50,204 bases of DNA, taken from NCBI RefSeq assembly GCF_018882185.1, contig NZ_JACVOY010000012.1, positions 1-50,204 on the forward strand, read 5' to 3'. The stretch is from Polynucleobacter sp. AP-Latsch-80-C2. GTDB taxonomy: Bacteria > Pseudomonadota > Gammaproteobacteria > Burkholderiales > Burkholderiaceae. The position numbers were made by a program, and so were the translations under genes. Shown piece after piece: positions 17,368 to 27,173 of the stretch. The notes under the pieces were generated by a model that saw only the letters and a program-made list of their open reading frames with translations, made no database searches and was not told the DNA's origin. How positions within the stretch are numbered: position 1 is the first letter of the stretch; each line of letters starts with the position of its first letter.

Positions 17368-18288
17368 TCAGTCTGCAGGCCGTACCGTAACTGCTACATC
17401 CAAAATATGATCCGCACTACCATGAATGACGCCTCTAACAGGAGATACGTCGGCATAGTCTCTGCCTTGGGCAAGATGCACATAATCCTCGCCTGGACTA
17501 CTGTAGCCCCAACGGTTGTTTGTAGGATCAAGATCACACCACATTCCTGCGGATAGCTGGCCATTTGAATCAATGCTCGGTACGTAAACTGAGGCCCATG
17601 CATGTGATGCATCACCGCCAATAAGGCGAGCCTGGCCCGGCGGTGGGTTCGTTAGGATATAACCACTGATATATTTGGCCGGTAAACCAATGCTTCGTAG
17701 GGATGCTATTAAGATGTGTGCAAAATCTTGGCAAACACCTTCGCGCTTATGCAATGCCTCAAGCGCAGGCGTACCAATATCAGTGCTCTTGCTAACGTAA
17801 TGAAATTCACCATAGATGCGCTGCGTCAAATCAATCGCCGCTTCTAAGATTGGCCTACTGCTTGTGAAATTAGCCCTAGCAAATTCTGCAAACTCAGGTC
17901 GAAGCGCAATAAATGGAGAGGTAAATAAAAATTCTGAAGCCGCATCCCATTGGTTATTAGAGTGATAGCGGAAATACTCTCGAACCGCTTCCCAGGGCGG
18001 CGTATCTCCAGGCTCAGGACCAGGACCAATATTGCTATTGGTTTCAATCAAAGACTTGGCGTTGATGGAAAGTTGGCTATGCCTATTTTGGAGGGAAAAA
18101 AAGGTGCAAACATTGCCATAATTGTCTAAATTTTCTTCATACCAAGCAGGTTTGGGGTTGATCTGTATCTCTGTATTGAGTACTTGCTGCGTATCCATCG
18201 ACGCAGGCTTTAGATGCGCAAAATGCTGAGCTATTTCTACATTAGGATCGTAGGAATAGTGGGTTTCGTGAATAATTTCTAGCAACAT
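17368..18288 (-). CDS. Transglutaminase-fold (bacterial N-domain) protein
   Basis: A 306-residue protein. An N-terminal beta domain (MLLEIIHETHYSYDPNVE) leads into a papain-like transglutaminase core with the triad Cys (REGVCQDFAH, about 186), His (GGDASHAWASVYVP, about 229) and Asp (CDLDPTNN, about 254). It would cleave or transfer amide bonds of peptides. The ATG at 18288 follows AAGG; a TTG three codons earlier is too close to it. It is the third gene of a cluster with an ATP-grasp/alpha-E protein and a DUF2126 protein, a combination that recurs in many bacteria and is predicted to make and remove a peptide modification. No signal peptide, so it is cytoplasmic. Confidence 0.85.
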   Translation of the reverse strand: MLLEIIHETHYSYDPNVEIAQHFAHLKPASMDTQQVLNTEIQINPKPAWYEENLDNYGNVCTFFSLQNRHSQLSINAKSLIETNSNIGPGPEPGDTPPWEAVREYFRYHSNNQWDAASEFLFTSPFIALRPEFAEFARANFTSSRPILEAAIDLTQRIYGEFHYVSKSTDIGTPALEALHKREGVCQDFAHILIASLRSIGLPAKYISGYILTNPPPGQARLIGGDASHAWASVYVPSIDSNGQLSAGMWCDLDPTNNRWGYSSPGEDYVHLAQGRDYADVSPVRGVIHGSADHILDVAVTVRPAD

Positions 18289-18300
18289 AAACGGCAAACC

Positions 18301-20913
18301 TTAAAGCTGGACGCTATATTCATTTGAGTGAATCAGGTTAAAGTAGCGTCCGCTAATTTCATCGGAAACATTCCACGCCGACTGCGAACATTGTTGTAGA
18401 CAGGCCCTCAGATTTGAAAGATTTCCATATTGATCTAAGCTTGAGAGTTGGGTTAGATCATAATTCTGGAAATTGACTACGCTACGAGTAAGCTCATCTG
18501 GATTATCTCGCTCGGTCCCGGCTAACTTTGATAATCTTGCACGCAAAGCCTTGCTAACCCATGCTAGTGAGCGGGGATTTTCATCATCCAATGCTAATAG
18601 ACTAATAAGAGGAGCAAGGTCTCTACTTTGTTGGTGCTGTGCATGAAAAGTAATCGTACTATCAAACAGTTGGAGTAGGGCGATATAGCCTGAGTCATCC
18701 ATATTTGGGTTATTTAAAAGCCCAAACTCAATGGCTAAATCAAGTGCTGTTGTTAAGAATGACAGCCTTTCGATATGGCGTCCAATAGATAGTAATTGCC
18801 AGCCATCATCGCGGGTCATTCTGTCGGTTTGTGCGCCAGTGATAGCAGATAACGAGCCGTTTGCTCGATTGAGTGCATCAATGGCCAGTGACGATGAAAA
18901 GTCATGGAAGGTGCTTGCTTTATGGCAATCTGCTTGAAAGTTTTCAATACAGTGGTTGATAGTGCTCCATTGCTCAGGAGATAGTCGCTCTCGCACATTT
19001 GAGGCTGTTCTCTTCATGGCTTGGAGGTTAAAGCCTACGCTAGTGACATGATCGCTAGCGTTTAATGAGTTAATCAGGGTTCTTTCAAAGATTCGATGCC
19101 GCACATCATCGGGCCCAAAATTATTTGGAACACCTTCCGGAATAAGACCATATTGATGGCAAAGTTTTTCTAGCCAAATCCATAAATTTTTGGAGGGCGT
19201 ATATTCGCTATTAATCTTTTCAAGGTACAGCTTGGCTAGTCGTAAGATATTTTCGCTGCGCTCGGTATATCGACCAAACCAGTACAGATTTTCTGCTGCA
19301 CGGCTAGTAACCAAACGCTTACGTAAAGTCATTCCCTTGGTCTGGACTAGTTGTTGGCTATGGGTGCCGCTATCTTGTATGTATTGAGTGCTTTGCACCC
19401 AAACATCTGCACTACTACCACCTCTTTGCATTGAAGCAATTTCTGATTCATTGGAGGCAATCCTTGCTAATCCGCCCGGGAGGACTTGCCAACTATCCGG
19501 ACCATTACTTAGGGCAAAGACGCGCAGCATATAAGAATGGGGCTCGATAAGAGATGCATCATTGAGATTAAAAGCATTGAGCCATGTTGGCATTTGAGCT
19601 AACGGTATATAAGTCTGAACAGTATGTTCATCTGGCTGTCGTGTGATGCGTCCTACCCATTCATCTAATTGTGCTTGAGTTAGATCCCCTCCAAGCGTGG
19701 ATTCATAGTTTTGATGGCCAGAGCTATTGGGATAGGTTGGCTTGATGGCGCTATGACCTAGGTTTGGAATGGCCGATGCTAATGCCGCACGCTCTCCACA
19801 CCACCAGGTATCCATCGCAGGTAATTCGATTTTCTCATTGAGCAAGCGCTCGCTAATGGCAGGAAGAAATCCCAATAAGGCTGGCGACTCTAAGAAAGCG
19901 GATCCAGGAGCATTAGCCAAGATTACATTACCGGCTCTGATGGCTTGAAGTAAACCGGGTACACCTAGCGTGGAGTCTGAGCGTAACTCTAGTGGGTCCA
20001 AGAACTCATCGTCAAGACGTTTAAGTAAAATATGGACTGGCTCTAAACCACGTACTGTTTTTAGAAACAAGCGCTGATCGCGGACGGTTAAGTCGCCACC
20101 CTCGACTAAAGTTAATCCTAAATAACGCGCCAAATAGGCATGCTCAAAATAGGTTTCGTTGTAAGGGCCTGGGGTAAGAAGGGCGATATGAGCATTGCTA
20201 CCTGCCGGACTTTCTTGTTTAAGAGTCTCAATTAAGTCGCGATAGGCGCTCGCTAATGGCGCAATATGCATCTGTTCATATGCTGCTGGAAATTGACGCG
20301 CAATTAAATTGCGGTTTTCTAGGAGGTATCCCAGGCCTGATGGCGCTTGTGTACGCTGTGATAGCACCGACCATTTTCCATTGGCGGCTCTTGCCAAATC
20401 AAAGGCGATGATGTGTAGGTGTTTTTTGCTGCATAAATTTACGCCACGCATAGAGCGCAGATAACCTGGATGACCTTGGATCAATGCAGGAGGGATATAG
20501 CCTTCTTTAAGTAAATTCTGAGGGCCATATATATCCGCAATGATGGCCTCCAATAATCGCGCTCTTTGCAGAACACCCGATTGAATTTCTTGCCATGAAT
20601 CAGGATTAATGATGAGTGGAAATAGATCTACCGACCAGGGGCGTTGTGGTCCAAATTCATCAGCATAAACGTTGTAGGTAATGCCGTTATCACGGATTTG
20701 GCGATTAAGCTCTTGCGTACGTTGGTCTAAATCAGAGAGACCAGAATGACCCAATTGCTCAAAGAAGGTTTTCCAGTGCGGCAATAGTTCTGATGAATTT
20801 CCGCGCAACTCATCATAGTGACCCTCTTGGGCCTCAGGAGAGAGGCGCGCAATCTCTTCCACCAGAGTTGGATTGGCTATAGCTTTCAAGGGGTTTACGT
20901 GTGAGGAGTCCAC
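18301..20913 (-). CDS. Circularly permuted ATP-grasp / alpha-E fusion protein
   Basis: An 870-residue protein. The N-terminal two-thirds (about 80-500) is a circularly permuted ATP-grasp ligase with GITYNVYADE, RPWSVDLFPLII, ARLLEAIIADIYG, the acidic DDEFLDPLEL and NAPGSAFLESPAL. The last third (from about 540, SRAAENLYWFGRYTERSENILRLAKL) is the helical alpha-E domain. In many genomes these are two neighbouring genes; here they are fused. The family is predicted (Aravind group) to form amide bonds between amino acids or peptides. The start is a GTG at 20913, 11 bases after the upstream stop; no internal ATG is plausible for 150 residues. No terminator separates it from its neighbours. Confidence 0.85.
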   Translation of the reverse strand: MDSSHVNPLKAIANPTLVEEIARLSPEAQEGHYDELRGNSSELLPHWKTFFEQLGHSGLSDLDQRTQELNRQIRDNGITYNVYADEFGPQRPWSVDLFPLIINPDSWQEIQSGVLQRARLLEAIIADIYGPQNLLKEGYIPPALIQGHPGYLRSMRGVNLCSKKHLHIIAFDLARAANGKWSVLSQRTQAPSGLGYLLENRNLIARQFPAAYEQMHIAPLASAYRDLIETLKQESPAGSNAHIALLTPGPYNETYFEHAYLARYLGLTLVEGGDLTVRDQRLFLKTVRGLEPVHILLKRLDDEFLDPLELRSDSTLGVPGLLQAIRAGNVILANAPGSAFLESPALLGFLPAISERLLNEKIELPAMDTWWCGERAALASAIPNLGHSAIKPTYPNSSGHQNYESTLGGDLTQAQLDEWVGRITRQPDEHTVQTYIPLAQMPTWLNAFNLNDASLIEPHSYMLRVFALSNGPDSWQVLPGGLARIASNESEIASMQRGGSSADVWVQSTQYIQDSGTHSQQLVQTKGMTLRKRLVTSRAAENLYWFGRYTERSENILRLAKLYLEKINSEYTPSKNLWIWLEKLCHQYGLIPEGVPNNFGPDDVRHRIFERTLINSLNASDHVTSVGFNLQAMKRTASNVRERLSPEQWSTINHCIENFQADCHKASTFHDFSSSLAIDALNRANGSLSAITGAQTDRMTRDDGWQLLSIGRHIERLSFLTTALDLAIEFGLLNNPNMDDSGYIALLQLFDSTITFHAQHQQSRDLAPLISLLALDDENPRSLAWVSKALRARLSKLAGTERDNPDELTRSVVNFQNYDLTQLSSLDQYGNLSNLRACLQQCSQSAWNVSDEISGRYFNLIHSNEYSVQL

Positions 20914-20924
20914 ACCCTATTGTC

Positions 20925-23900
20925 TCATCGACGCATATCCAGCGTAAATGGAAATTCCTTGCTACCTTGCAGATCAATATTGGCCTGTATTCCATCAATT
21001 TTTCCAGGGGTATGCCCCATGCGGAAGAATCGAGAAAGTCGTCGACTCTCGGCTTCGTAGGCATTAATTGGGAAAGTGCCGTAGTTCAGTCCGCCAGGAT
21101 GGGCCACATGGTATTGACAGCCACCTATCGAGCGCTTCATCCAGGTATCGATCACATCAAAAACTAATGGCGCGTGAACGCCAATGCTTGGGTGCAAGCT
21201 AGATGGCGGATTCCATGCTTTGTAACGAACGCCAGCAACATATTCTCCGGCGGTACCAGTAGATTGAAGGGGTAAGGGTTCTCCATTGCAGGTAATGGTG
21301 TAGCGACTTTGATTGAGGCCTGTTACACGCACCTCAATTCTCTCAAGAGAAGAATCTACATATCTTGCAGTTCCACCAACGGCATTTTCTTCGCCCATGA
21401 CATGCCAAGGCTCAAGACCCATGCGAAGAGTAATTTCCGTTCCCATGGTTTGCACTTGCCCAATAAGGGGGAAGCGGAACTCCAAATGAGGCGCGAACCA
21501 CTCCGCTTTAAAGTCATAGCCATGAATTTGCATTTCTTTAATCACATCATCAAAGTCCATCTTAATAAAGGTAGGCAATAGACAGCGATCATGCAATTCT
21601 GTACCCCAGCGTGTAGCAGGAACAAGGTATGGCTCATCCCAGAAGCGTGCAATCAATCCCCGGATAAGAAGTTGCTGAACAATACTCATGTGAGCATGCG
21701 GTGGCATTTCAAATGCGCGTAACTCTAGTAATCCCAAGCGACCCGTTTGACTATCGGGTGAATACATTTTGTCGATGCAGAATTCGCTTCGGTGGGTGTT
21801 ACCTGTCACATCAATCAAAATATTTCGTAAAGTCCTGTCAACCATCCACGGCGGCATGCTTTGACCATATTTTTTACGATTTTCATGAATTTCTTTGAGT
21901 GCAATCTCTAGTTCATAGAGTTGATCGTTGCGCGCCTCATCCACGCGGGGTGCTTGGCTAGTTGGGCCAATAAACATCCCGCTAAAAAGATAGCTCAGAC
22001 TGGGGTGGTTGTGCCAATATAAAATGAGGCTAGCCAATAACTCTGGTTTGCGCAAGAATGGGCTATCGATCGGGGTGGCGCCACCCATCACAAAGTGATT
22101 TCCACCGCCAGTTCCAGTATGCCTGCCATCAGTCATGAATTTTTCTGCTGATAGACGGGATTCAAACGCAGCTTGATACAAGAACTCGGTATGAGAAACC
22201 AACTCATTCCAGTTATGGGCTGGATGAATGTTGACTTCAATCACACCGGGATCGGGTGTCACCTGTAAGAGCTTAATTCTTGGATCGCGGGGCGGTGTAT
22301 ATCCTTCAATGACGATTTGAAATTGAAGTTCCTCTGCTGTTGCTTCTACGGCATTCAATAGATTGAGATAGTCTTCAAGTCGAGATAGTGGTGGCATAAA
22401 GACGTACAGCACACCACTCTTACCACCATGATCATTTTCAGCTGCCGGACCATTTGAACGCATTGGGTCACGCGTTTCTACGCACAATGCTGTTCGGGTA
22501 ATCCAAGCTGCTGACTCTTGGCGCTGTGGATGGCGAACTTCCTGCGACTGACTCCAAATAGTTTTGCCAGAATGTGAGGTCGACTTGCCCTGTGTTCCCG
22601 TTGGACTATTCAATGAAGGGGGCTGCTGAAGGACAACAGGTGCACTGGTCGGCAACGGAGGACGTGGAGCAAAAGGATCTTGTTCGATTAAATAGGGGTA
22701 ATCTGCTTTATTAGTCCAAGGCAAAGAGTCTAGCGGTAGACGATAGCCCATTGGTGAATCACCGGGTAATAAATAGAGGCGATCTTCTCGATATAGCCAG
22801 GCGCCTGTTTTCCATTGGGTATCAAAGTAGTTCCGGCCTGCGTCTGCCTCGATTGGAAGTACGTAACCAATGACGGAGTCGAGTTTCTGAGTAAATACCC
22901 GCTTTAAGCGTGTGCGCTCCATCTCGTCATCTAAGTTTGACTTAAAAGGATCTACATTGACTGGTAATTTAGATTCTCTCCAGAGATAGTAAAAAATATC
23001 CTCGTAGGCTGGCTCAATAAATTTATCAACTAAACCTAAATTTTTTGAGAGGGTGCGAACGAATTTTTCCGCATCTTTGCTAGTATATTTAATAGGGTCA
23101 CGTTCATCCGCAAAAAGTTTCGGATTTTTCCAGATGGGTTGACCATCTGCTCTCCAATAAATTGAGAGTGCCCAACGCGGAAGTTGTTCGCCTGGATACC
23201 ACTTGCCTTGCCCGTAATGTAAAAATCCACCATCACCATATTCCTTGCGCAGTTTCTCAACAAGTTCAGTGGCGTAAGCGCGTTTAGTGGGGCCTAGTGC
23301 ATCTATATTCCATTCTCGTTCATCACGTCCATTGACAGAAACAAAGGTGGGTTCGCCACCCATGGTGAGTCGAACGTCGCCAGCGATTAATTTTTGATCT
23401 ACTTTGTGGCCCAGATCAACGATGGCTTGCCATTGATCTTCGGTATAGGGTTTAGTAACACGTGGCGACTCATAAATCCGAGTGACCTCCATTGTGTGTT
23501 TGAACTGCACTTCACACTCATCGACGCCACCTTCAATTGGTGCGGCACCTGAGGGTTCTGGCGTGCAAGCTACAGGAATATGACCTTCACCAGCAAAGAG
23601 TCCAGAAGTAGGGTCTAAACCGATCCAGCCAGCACCTGGCAAATACACTTCACACCATGCATGTAGATCCGTGAAATCAACTTCGGTACCGCTAGGACCA
23701 TCGAGTGACTTAACGTCAGGCTTTAATTGAATGAGGTAGCCAGAAACAAAACGGGATGCCAGTCCACAAAGACGCAAAATATTGACCATTAACCATGCTG
23801 AGTCACGACAGGAGCCGCTACCTAAATCCAGGGTTTCATCAGGCGTTTGAACCCCAGGCTCCATGCGAATAAGGTAGTTGATATCAGTGTGGACTTTTTG

Positions 23901-24344
23901 ATTGAGTGCAACCAAAAAGTCAATCGTGCGTCTAGGGCTTCGATCGACTGATTTCAGATACTTATTTAAAGTTGCATTACGCATTCTCCCTAAATAGGGG
24001 CGCAATTCTTTCTTTAGATCTTTACTGTAGGTAAAAGGATATTCTTCGGCATCTGGCTCTAGGAAGAAATCAAATGGGTTGTATACCGCCATCTCAGTAA
24101 CAAGATCTACAGTGACCTTAAAGCGTGTCGTTTTCTCTGGAAAGACTAGGCGCGCTTGGTAGTTTGCAAATGGATCTTGTTGCCAGTTGATAAAGTGATC
24201 CGCTGGCTCAATTTTGAGAGAGTAAGAAAGAATATGGCTTCTGCAGTGTGGGGCAGGTCGCAGGCGAATGACTTGGGGGCCGAGGTTGACAGGGCGGTCA
24301 TACTCATATTCGGTTACGTGGTGTAGGGAGGCATGTATAGACAT
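20925..24344 (-). CDS. Transglutaminase-DUF2126 fusion protein
   Basis: A 1139-residue protein. Residues 1-300 are a transglutaminase N-domain and core with a complete triad: Cys179 (GSGSCRDSAW), His229 (TDLHAWCEVYLP) and Asp244 (GLDPTSGLF). Residues about 310-1130 are DUF2126, with DVRLTMGGEPTFVS, HYGQGKWYPGEQLPRWAL, TGTGGGNHFVMGG and RPELLASL-type segments (here RKPELLASLI). DUF2126 is related to glutamine-synthetase-like/GCS amidoligases. A Pro/Ser-rich stretch around 570-620 looks like an inserted linker. First gene of the three-gene operon; a palindrome lies in its promoter region. Function unproven: predicted peptide ligase plus protease in one chain. Confidence 0.87.
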   Translation of the reverse strand: MSIHASLHHVTEYEYDRPVNLGPQVIRLRPAPHCRSHILSYSLKIEPADHFINWQQDPFANYQARLVFPEKTTRFKVTVDLVTEMAVYNPFDFFLEPDAEEYPFTYSKDLKKELRPYLGRMRNATLNKYLKSVDRSPRRTIDFLVALNQKVHTDINYLIRMEPGVQTPDETLDLGSGSCRDSAWLMVNILRLCGLASRFVSGYLIQLKPDVKSLDGPSGTEVDFTDLHAWCEVYLPGAGWIGLDPTSGLFAGEGHIPVACTPEPSGAAPIEGGVDECEVQFKHTMEVTRIYESPRVTKPYTEDQWQAIVDLGHKVDQKLIAGDVRLTMGGEPTFVSVNGRDEREWNIDALGPTKRAYATELVEKLRKEYGDGGFLHYGQGKWYPGEQLPRWALSIYWRADGQPIWKNPKLFADERDPIKYTSKDAEKFVRTLSKNLGLVDKFIEPAYEDIFYYLWRESKLPVNVDPFKSNLDDEMERTRLKRVFTQKLDSVIGYVLPIEADAGRNYFDTQWKTGAWLYREDRLYLLPGDSPMGYRLPLDSLPWTNKADYPYLIEQDPFAPRPPLPTSAPVVLQQPPSLNSPTGTQGKSTSHSGKTIWSQSQEVRHPQRQESAAWITRTALCVETRDPMRSNGPAAENDHGGKSGVLYVFMPPLSRLEDYLNLLNAVEATAEELQFQIVIEGYTPPRDPRIKLLQVTPDPGVIEVNIHPAHNWNELVSHTEFLYQAAFESRLSAEKFMTDGRHTGTGGGNHFVMGGATPIDSPFLRKPELLASLILYWHNHPSLSYLFSGMFIGPTSQAPRVDEARNDQLYELEIALKEIHENRKKYGQSMPPWMVDRTLRNILIDVTGNTHRSEFCIDKMYSPDSQTGRLGLLELRAFEMPPHAHMSIVQQLLIRGLIARFWDEPYLVPATRWGTELHDRCLLPTFIKMDFDDVIKEMQIHGYDFKAEWFAPHLEFRFPLIGQVQTMGTEITLRMGLEPWHVMGEENAVGGTARYVDSSLERIEVRVTGLNQSRYTITCNGEPLPLQSTGTAGEYVAGVRYKAWNPPSSLHPSIGVHAPLVFDVIDTWMKRSIGGCQYHVAHPGGLNYGTFPINAYEAESRRLSRFFRMGHTPGKIDGIQANIDLQGSKEFPFTLDMRR

Positions 24345-24417
24345 GAATCAAAGTCTATAAGTTCCCCACAAGGGTGCATTATTGCGTCGCACAAGATTAG
24401 TGCGCTAAAGGAGGGTA

Positions 24418-24433
24418 TGCCCAAAATTGGGCA
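24418..24433. promoter_or_regulatory. Palindrome between the DUF2126 gene and the GST gene
   Basis: TGCCCAA and TTGGGCA are perfect 7-base inverted arms around AA. The site lies in the 173-base divergent promoter region, 74 bases before one gene and 85 before the other, and could be an operator for either. No known regulator consensus was matched. Confidence 0.4.
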
Positions 24434-24517
24434 AAAGTCGTCAAAAAAAGGGCATTCCCTTCAAAGGGGCTAGTAAAGAAGGAATAAGTTGTAGTTGCGC
24501 ACCCTTAGAAAGTTGAT

Positions 24518-25177
24518 ATGCCCAAGCAAACAACCCTAACCATTAGTAGTAAAAATTACTCTTCATGGTCGCTGCGTGGCTGGCTGATGCTCAAATTATC
24601 GGGCCTGCCATTTCAGGAAGTACAAGTACATCCTGATGATGTTGATAACCGTGCTGAGCTCTTATTGCTCTCCCCATCTATTTTAGTTCCTAGATTAGAT
24701 CATGATGGTTGTAAAGTCTGGGACACGATGGCCATCGGTGAGTATCTTAATGAACTCAATCCTAAGGCTCATTTATTACCAAGCGATCCTATTGCAAGAG
24801 CGCATTGCCGTTCGATTTGTGGTGAGATGCATTCGGGCTTCTCTGCACTACGCGCCTCTTTACCTATGAATATCAAAGCCAAATTTGATTCTTTCAAGGT
24901 GTGGTCCAAAGCCCAAATCGATATCAATCGAATTTTGATCATATGGCAAGACTGCCTCTCTACCTATGGTGGACCTTTCTTATTTGGGAAAGAGCCCACC
25001 TTGGCTGATGCGATGTTTGCACCAGTCGTTACTAGATTCCTGACTTACAACATTGAATTGGATGGAGCCTGTAGTCAGTATTGCCAGCACATCATGGCTC
25101 TGCCTGAAATGAAGGAATGGGTGATGGGCGCCCTAGAAGAACCCGATGACATCGAAGAACTGGAAGTGGAGTTTTAA
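24518..25177 (+). CDS. Glutathione S-transferase family protein
   Basis: A 219-residue protein with a thioredoxin-like N-domain (SSKNYSSWSLRGWLMLKLSGLPF; the Ser-rich loop holds the likely catalytic Ser) and a helical C-domain with EPTLADAMFAPVVTRF. The conserved VP of the glutathione site appears in SILVPRLDHDG, then DTMAIGEYL. It would conjugate or reduce using glutathione in the cytosol. It opens an operon that runs through a cupin and PHA depolymerase. The ATG at 24518 follows a weak AGAAAG. Confidence 0.85.
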   Translation: MPKQTTLTISSKNYSSWSLRGWLMLKLSGLPFQEVQVHPDDVDNRAELLLLSPSILVPRLDHDGCKVWDTMAIGEYLNELNPKAHLLPSDPIARAHCRSICGEMHSGFSALRASLPMNIKAKFDSFKVWSKAQIDINRILIIWQDCLSTYGGPFLFGKEPTLADAMFAPVVTRFLTYNIELDGACSQYCQHIMALPEMKEWVMGALEEPDDIEELEVEF

Positions 25178-25179
25178 TC

Positions 25180-25617
25180 ATGAATGCACCAGTAAAGTTT
25201 AAAAGTGATACCGATTTTTCTCATATCAAGCCTGAGCATACGGAGTTCTTGCCTGGAGGTCTTCGTGATTTTTTTCACTACCGCGATTTAGGAGTGGCTA
25301 AGGCCACTAAAGGTAAAGTCATTGCACATTTAGTAAAGGCAAATCTGCCCCCAGAGGATGGAACTGGTTGGCATTACCACGTGGCTGATTTTCAAATTGT
25401 CATCATGACTAAAGGCTGGGCTAAGTTCATGTATGAAGATAAGGTCACCTTGGTAGAAGCGGGTGATGTGGTTCACCAAATGCCCGGTATTGTTCACTAT
25501 CTTTTTGATTATTCCCCTGACATGGAATATATAGAGATTGTTGGTCCAGCTGACTTTGGTACCGTGCCTGTGTCGGTAGGGCCTGCTGAGGTGCCTGGAG
25601 TTACACCATGGAAGTGA
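25180..25617 (+). CDS. Small cupin protein
   Basis: A 145-residue single cupin barrel. Metal-ligand motifs are GTGWHYHVADFQIVIMTKGW (HxH, then Gln in place of the usual Glu) and HQMPGIVHYLFDY. No signal peptide, so it is cytoplasmic. It starts two bases after the GST stop and overlaps the next gene by 10 bases. Substrate unknown. Confidence 0.78.
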   Translation: MNAPVKFKSDTDFSHIKPEHTEFLPGGLRDFFHYRDLGVAKATKGKVIAHLVKANLPPEDGTGWHYHVADFQIVIMTKGWAKFMYEDKVTLVEAGDVVHQMPGIVHYLFDYSPDMEYIEIVGPADFGTVPVSVGPAEVPGVTPWK

Positions 25618-25946
25618 TTAAAAATAATCCGCTAGCATCTGATTTTGCTGTCTTATTTCAGCGGATTATGACGCTAGCTAAAGAGCTTGATGGAATGCGT
25701 GAGTATTACCGCGAGCTCTATCAAAAAATTGAGTCTGGAGAGATCTCTATTGAGGATGAACAATCACTCGATCTTCTAAAGACTTTCAATGTGGCTGGTT
25801 TCGTAAATTTATCAATTGTTTCTGCGCGTGCTGCGCAAACTGCGGCCATCATTGCGAATGATGTTTCTTTGAGTCGAGTATTTGATCCTACGCTCAAAAT
25901 CACCGAACGAGCCTTACGTCATATAGAAAGTGGTGCTCATAGATGA
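25608..25946 (+). CDS. Hypothetical helical protein
   Basis: A 112-residue, all-helical, soluble protein that I do not recognise. It has heptad-like stretches (LFQRIMTLAKELDGMREYYRELYQ) and an Ala-rich middle (SARAAQTAAIIAND). It overlaps the cupin gene before it by 10 bases and the depolymerase after it by 4, so it is co-translated with them. A PHA-granule or depolymerase-partner role is possible only by position. Confidence 0.6.
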   Translation: MEVIKNNPLASDFAVLFQRIMTLAKELDGMREYYRELYQKIESGEISIEDEQSLDLLKTFNVAGFVNLSIVSARAAQTAAIIANDVSLSRVFDPTLKITERALRHIESGAHR

Positions 25947-27160
25947 TGTATAAGGCATATCAAACTTTTGCAAATTTGCACAACCCTATGCGGCTATTTG
26001 CTAAAGCCTCGGAGCGCGTTTCCAATAATTGGTTTGGAAACTTCAGTCTAAATCCTATGCAGCGATTAGCAGCCCATTATGAGCAAATTGCATTGTTGGG
26101 ATTTACGCACTCTAGACCAGACTTCAAGATTAAATCCATCATTGATTCATTTGGCGTTGAGCAGATGGTGGAAGAGGAATTAGTGCATTCGACACACTTT
26201 TGTAATTTGGTGCGCTTTATAAAACCTGGGATAGAAGGTCAGCCAAAAATCTTGTTGGTAGCACCAATGTCAGGCCATTTTGCGACTTTATTGGCCGGGA
26301 CCATCAAAACCCTACTAAGAGACCATGATGTTTACGTGACTGATTGGCTCAATATTCGTGACATTCCAGTAAGTTGTGGCGAGTTTGATTTTGATGCCTA
26401 CGTAGAGCACATTATTAACTTTTTAAAAGTAATTGGACCCCAAACGCATTTGATGGCAGTATGCCAGCCGACTGTTGCATGCTTGGCGGCGACTGCCGTG
26501 ATGTCTGAAGATAAAAGTCCTTATGTGCCTGCCAGCCTGACCTTAATGGCTGGGCCCGTTGATGTGAGTATGAATCCAACCAAGGTGAATGAATTGGCAA
26601 CAAGTAAGCCAATTACATGGTTTGAAGATAGGCTGATTGGCATTATTCCAAGTCAATTTGGCGGTACCGGACGCAAGGTATATCCGGGTTTTTTGCAGCT
26701 CATGGCATTTATCAGTATGAATCCCGATCGCCATGCGGAATCATTTAGGAAGCTTTATGAGTACCGTATCAGTGGCGAGGATGAAAAAGCAGATGTTATT
26801 CATGATTTTTATGAAGAGTATTTTGCAATCATGGATTTATCTGCCCCATTCTATTTAGAGACTATTCAAAAGGTTTTTATAGATCGCGATTTAGCGGCGG
26901 GAACATTGACTTATCACGGTCGTTTAGTCAATCCCAAGCTAATTAAAAAAACTTTCTTACTTACGGTAGAAGGTGAGCGTGATGATATTTGCGGCATTGG
27001 CCAAACTTTAGCTGCACAAGATCTGTGTAATGGCCTGCCGGGATATATGAAGGCACATCATCTCCAAGCAGGTGTGGGTCATTACGGCGTCTTTAATGGA
27101 AAACGCTGGGATGGACAAATTTATCCCGTGGTCCGTAACCATATTCAGTCGGCTCTTTAA
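25943..27160 (+). CDS. phaZ: Intracellular polyhydroxyalkanoate depolymerase
   Basis: A 405-residue alpha/beta-hydrolase that degrades stored PHB granules. The nucleophile is Cys174 in MAVCQPTVACLA, the Cys replacement of the lipase-box Ser that marks the PhaZ1 type of Cupriavidus. The N-terminus (YQTFANLHNPMRLFAKA) and the segment VAPMSGHFATLL with VYVTDWLNIRDIP are family hallmarks. A C-terminal His lies in HHLQAGVGHYGVFNG. It overlaps the previous gene by 4 bases (ATGA). Followed by a small unknown and an ScpB-like decarboxylase, so the operon links PHA mobilisation with CoA-ester chemistry. Confidence 0.93.
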   Translation: MMYKAYQTFANLHNPMRLFAKASERVSNNWFGNFSLNPMQRLAAHYEQIALLGFTHSRPDFKIKSIIDSFGVEQMVEEELVHSTHFCNLVRFIKPGIEGQPKILLVAPMSGHFATLLAGTIKTLLRDHDVYVTDWLNIRDIPVSCGEFDFDAYVEHIINFLKVIGPQTHLMAVCQPTVACLAATAVMSEDKSPYVPASLTLMAGPVDVSMNPTKVNELATSKPITWFEDRLIGIIPSQFGGTGRKVYPGFLQLMAFISMNPDRHAESFRKLYEYRISGEDEKADVIHDFYEEYFAIMDLSAPFYLETIQKVFIDRDLAAGTLTYHGRLVNPKLIKKTFLLTVEGERDDICGIGQTLAAQDLCNGLPGYMKAHHLQAGVGHYGVFNGKRWDGQIYPVVRNHIQSAL

Positions 27161-27173
27161 TTTAGGAGGAATT

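Noticed and set aside
24345..24517. A riboswitch or attenuator between the DUF2126 and GST genes
   Set aside because: Only a simple 16-base palindrome is present; no multi-stem fold or T-run was seen.
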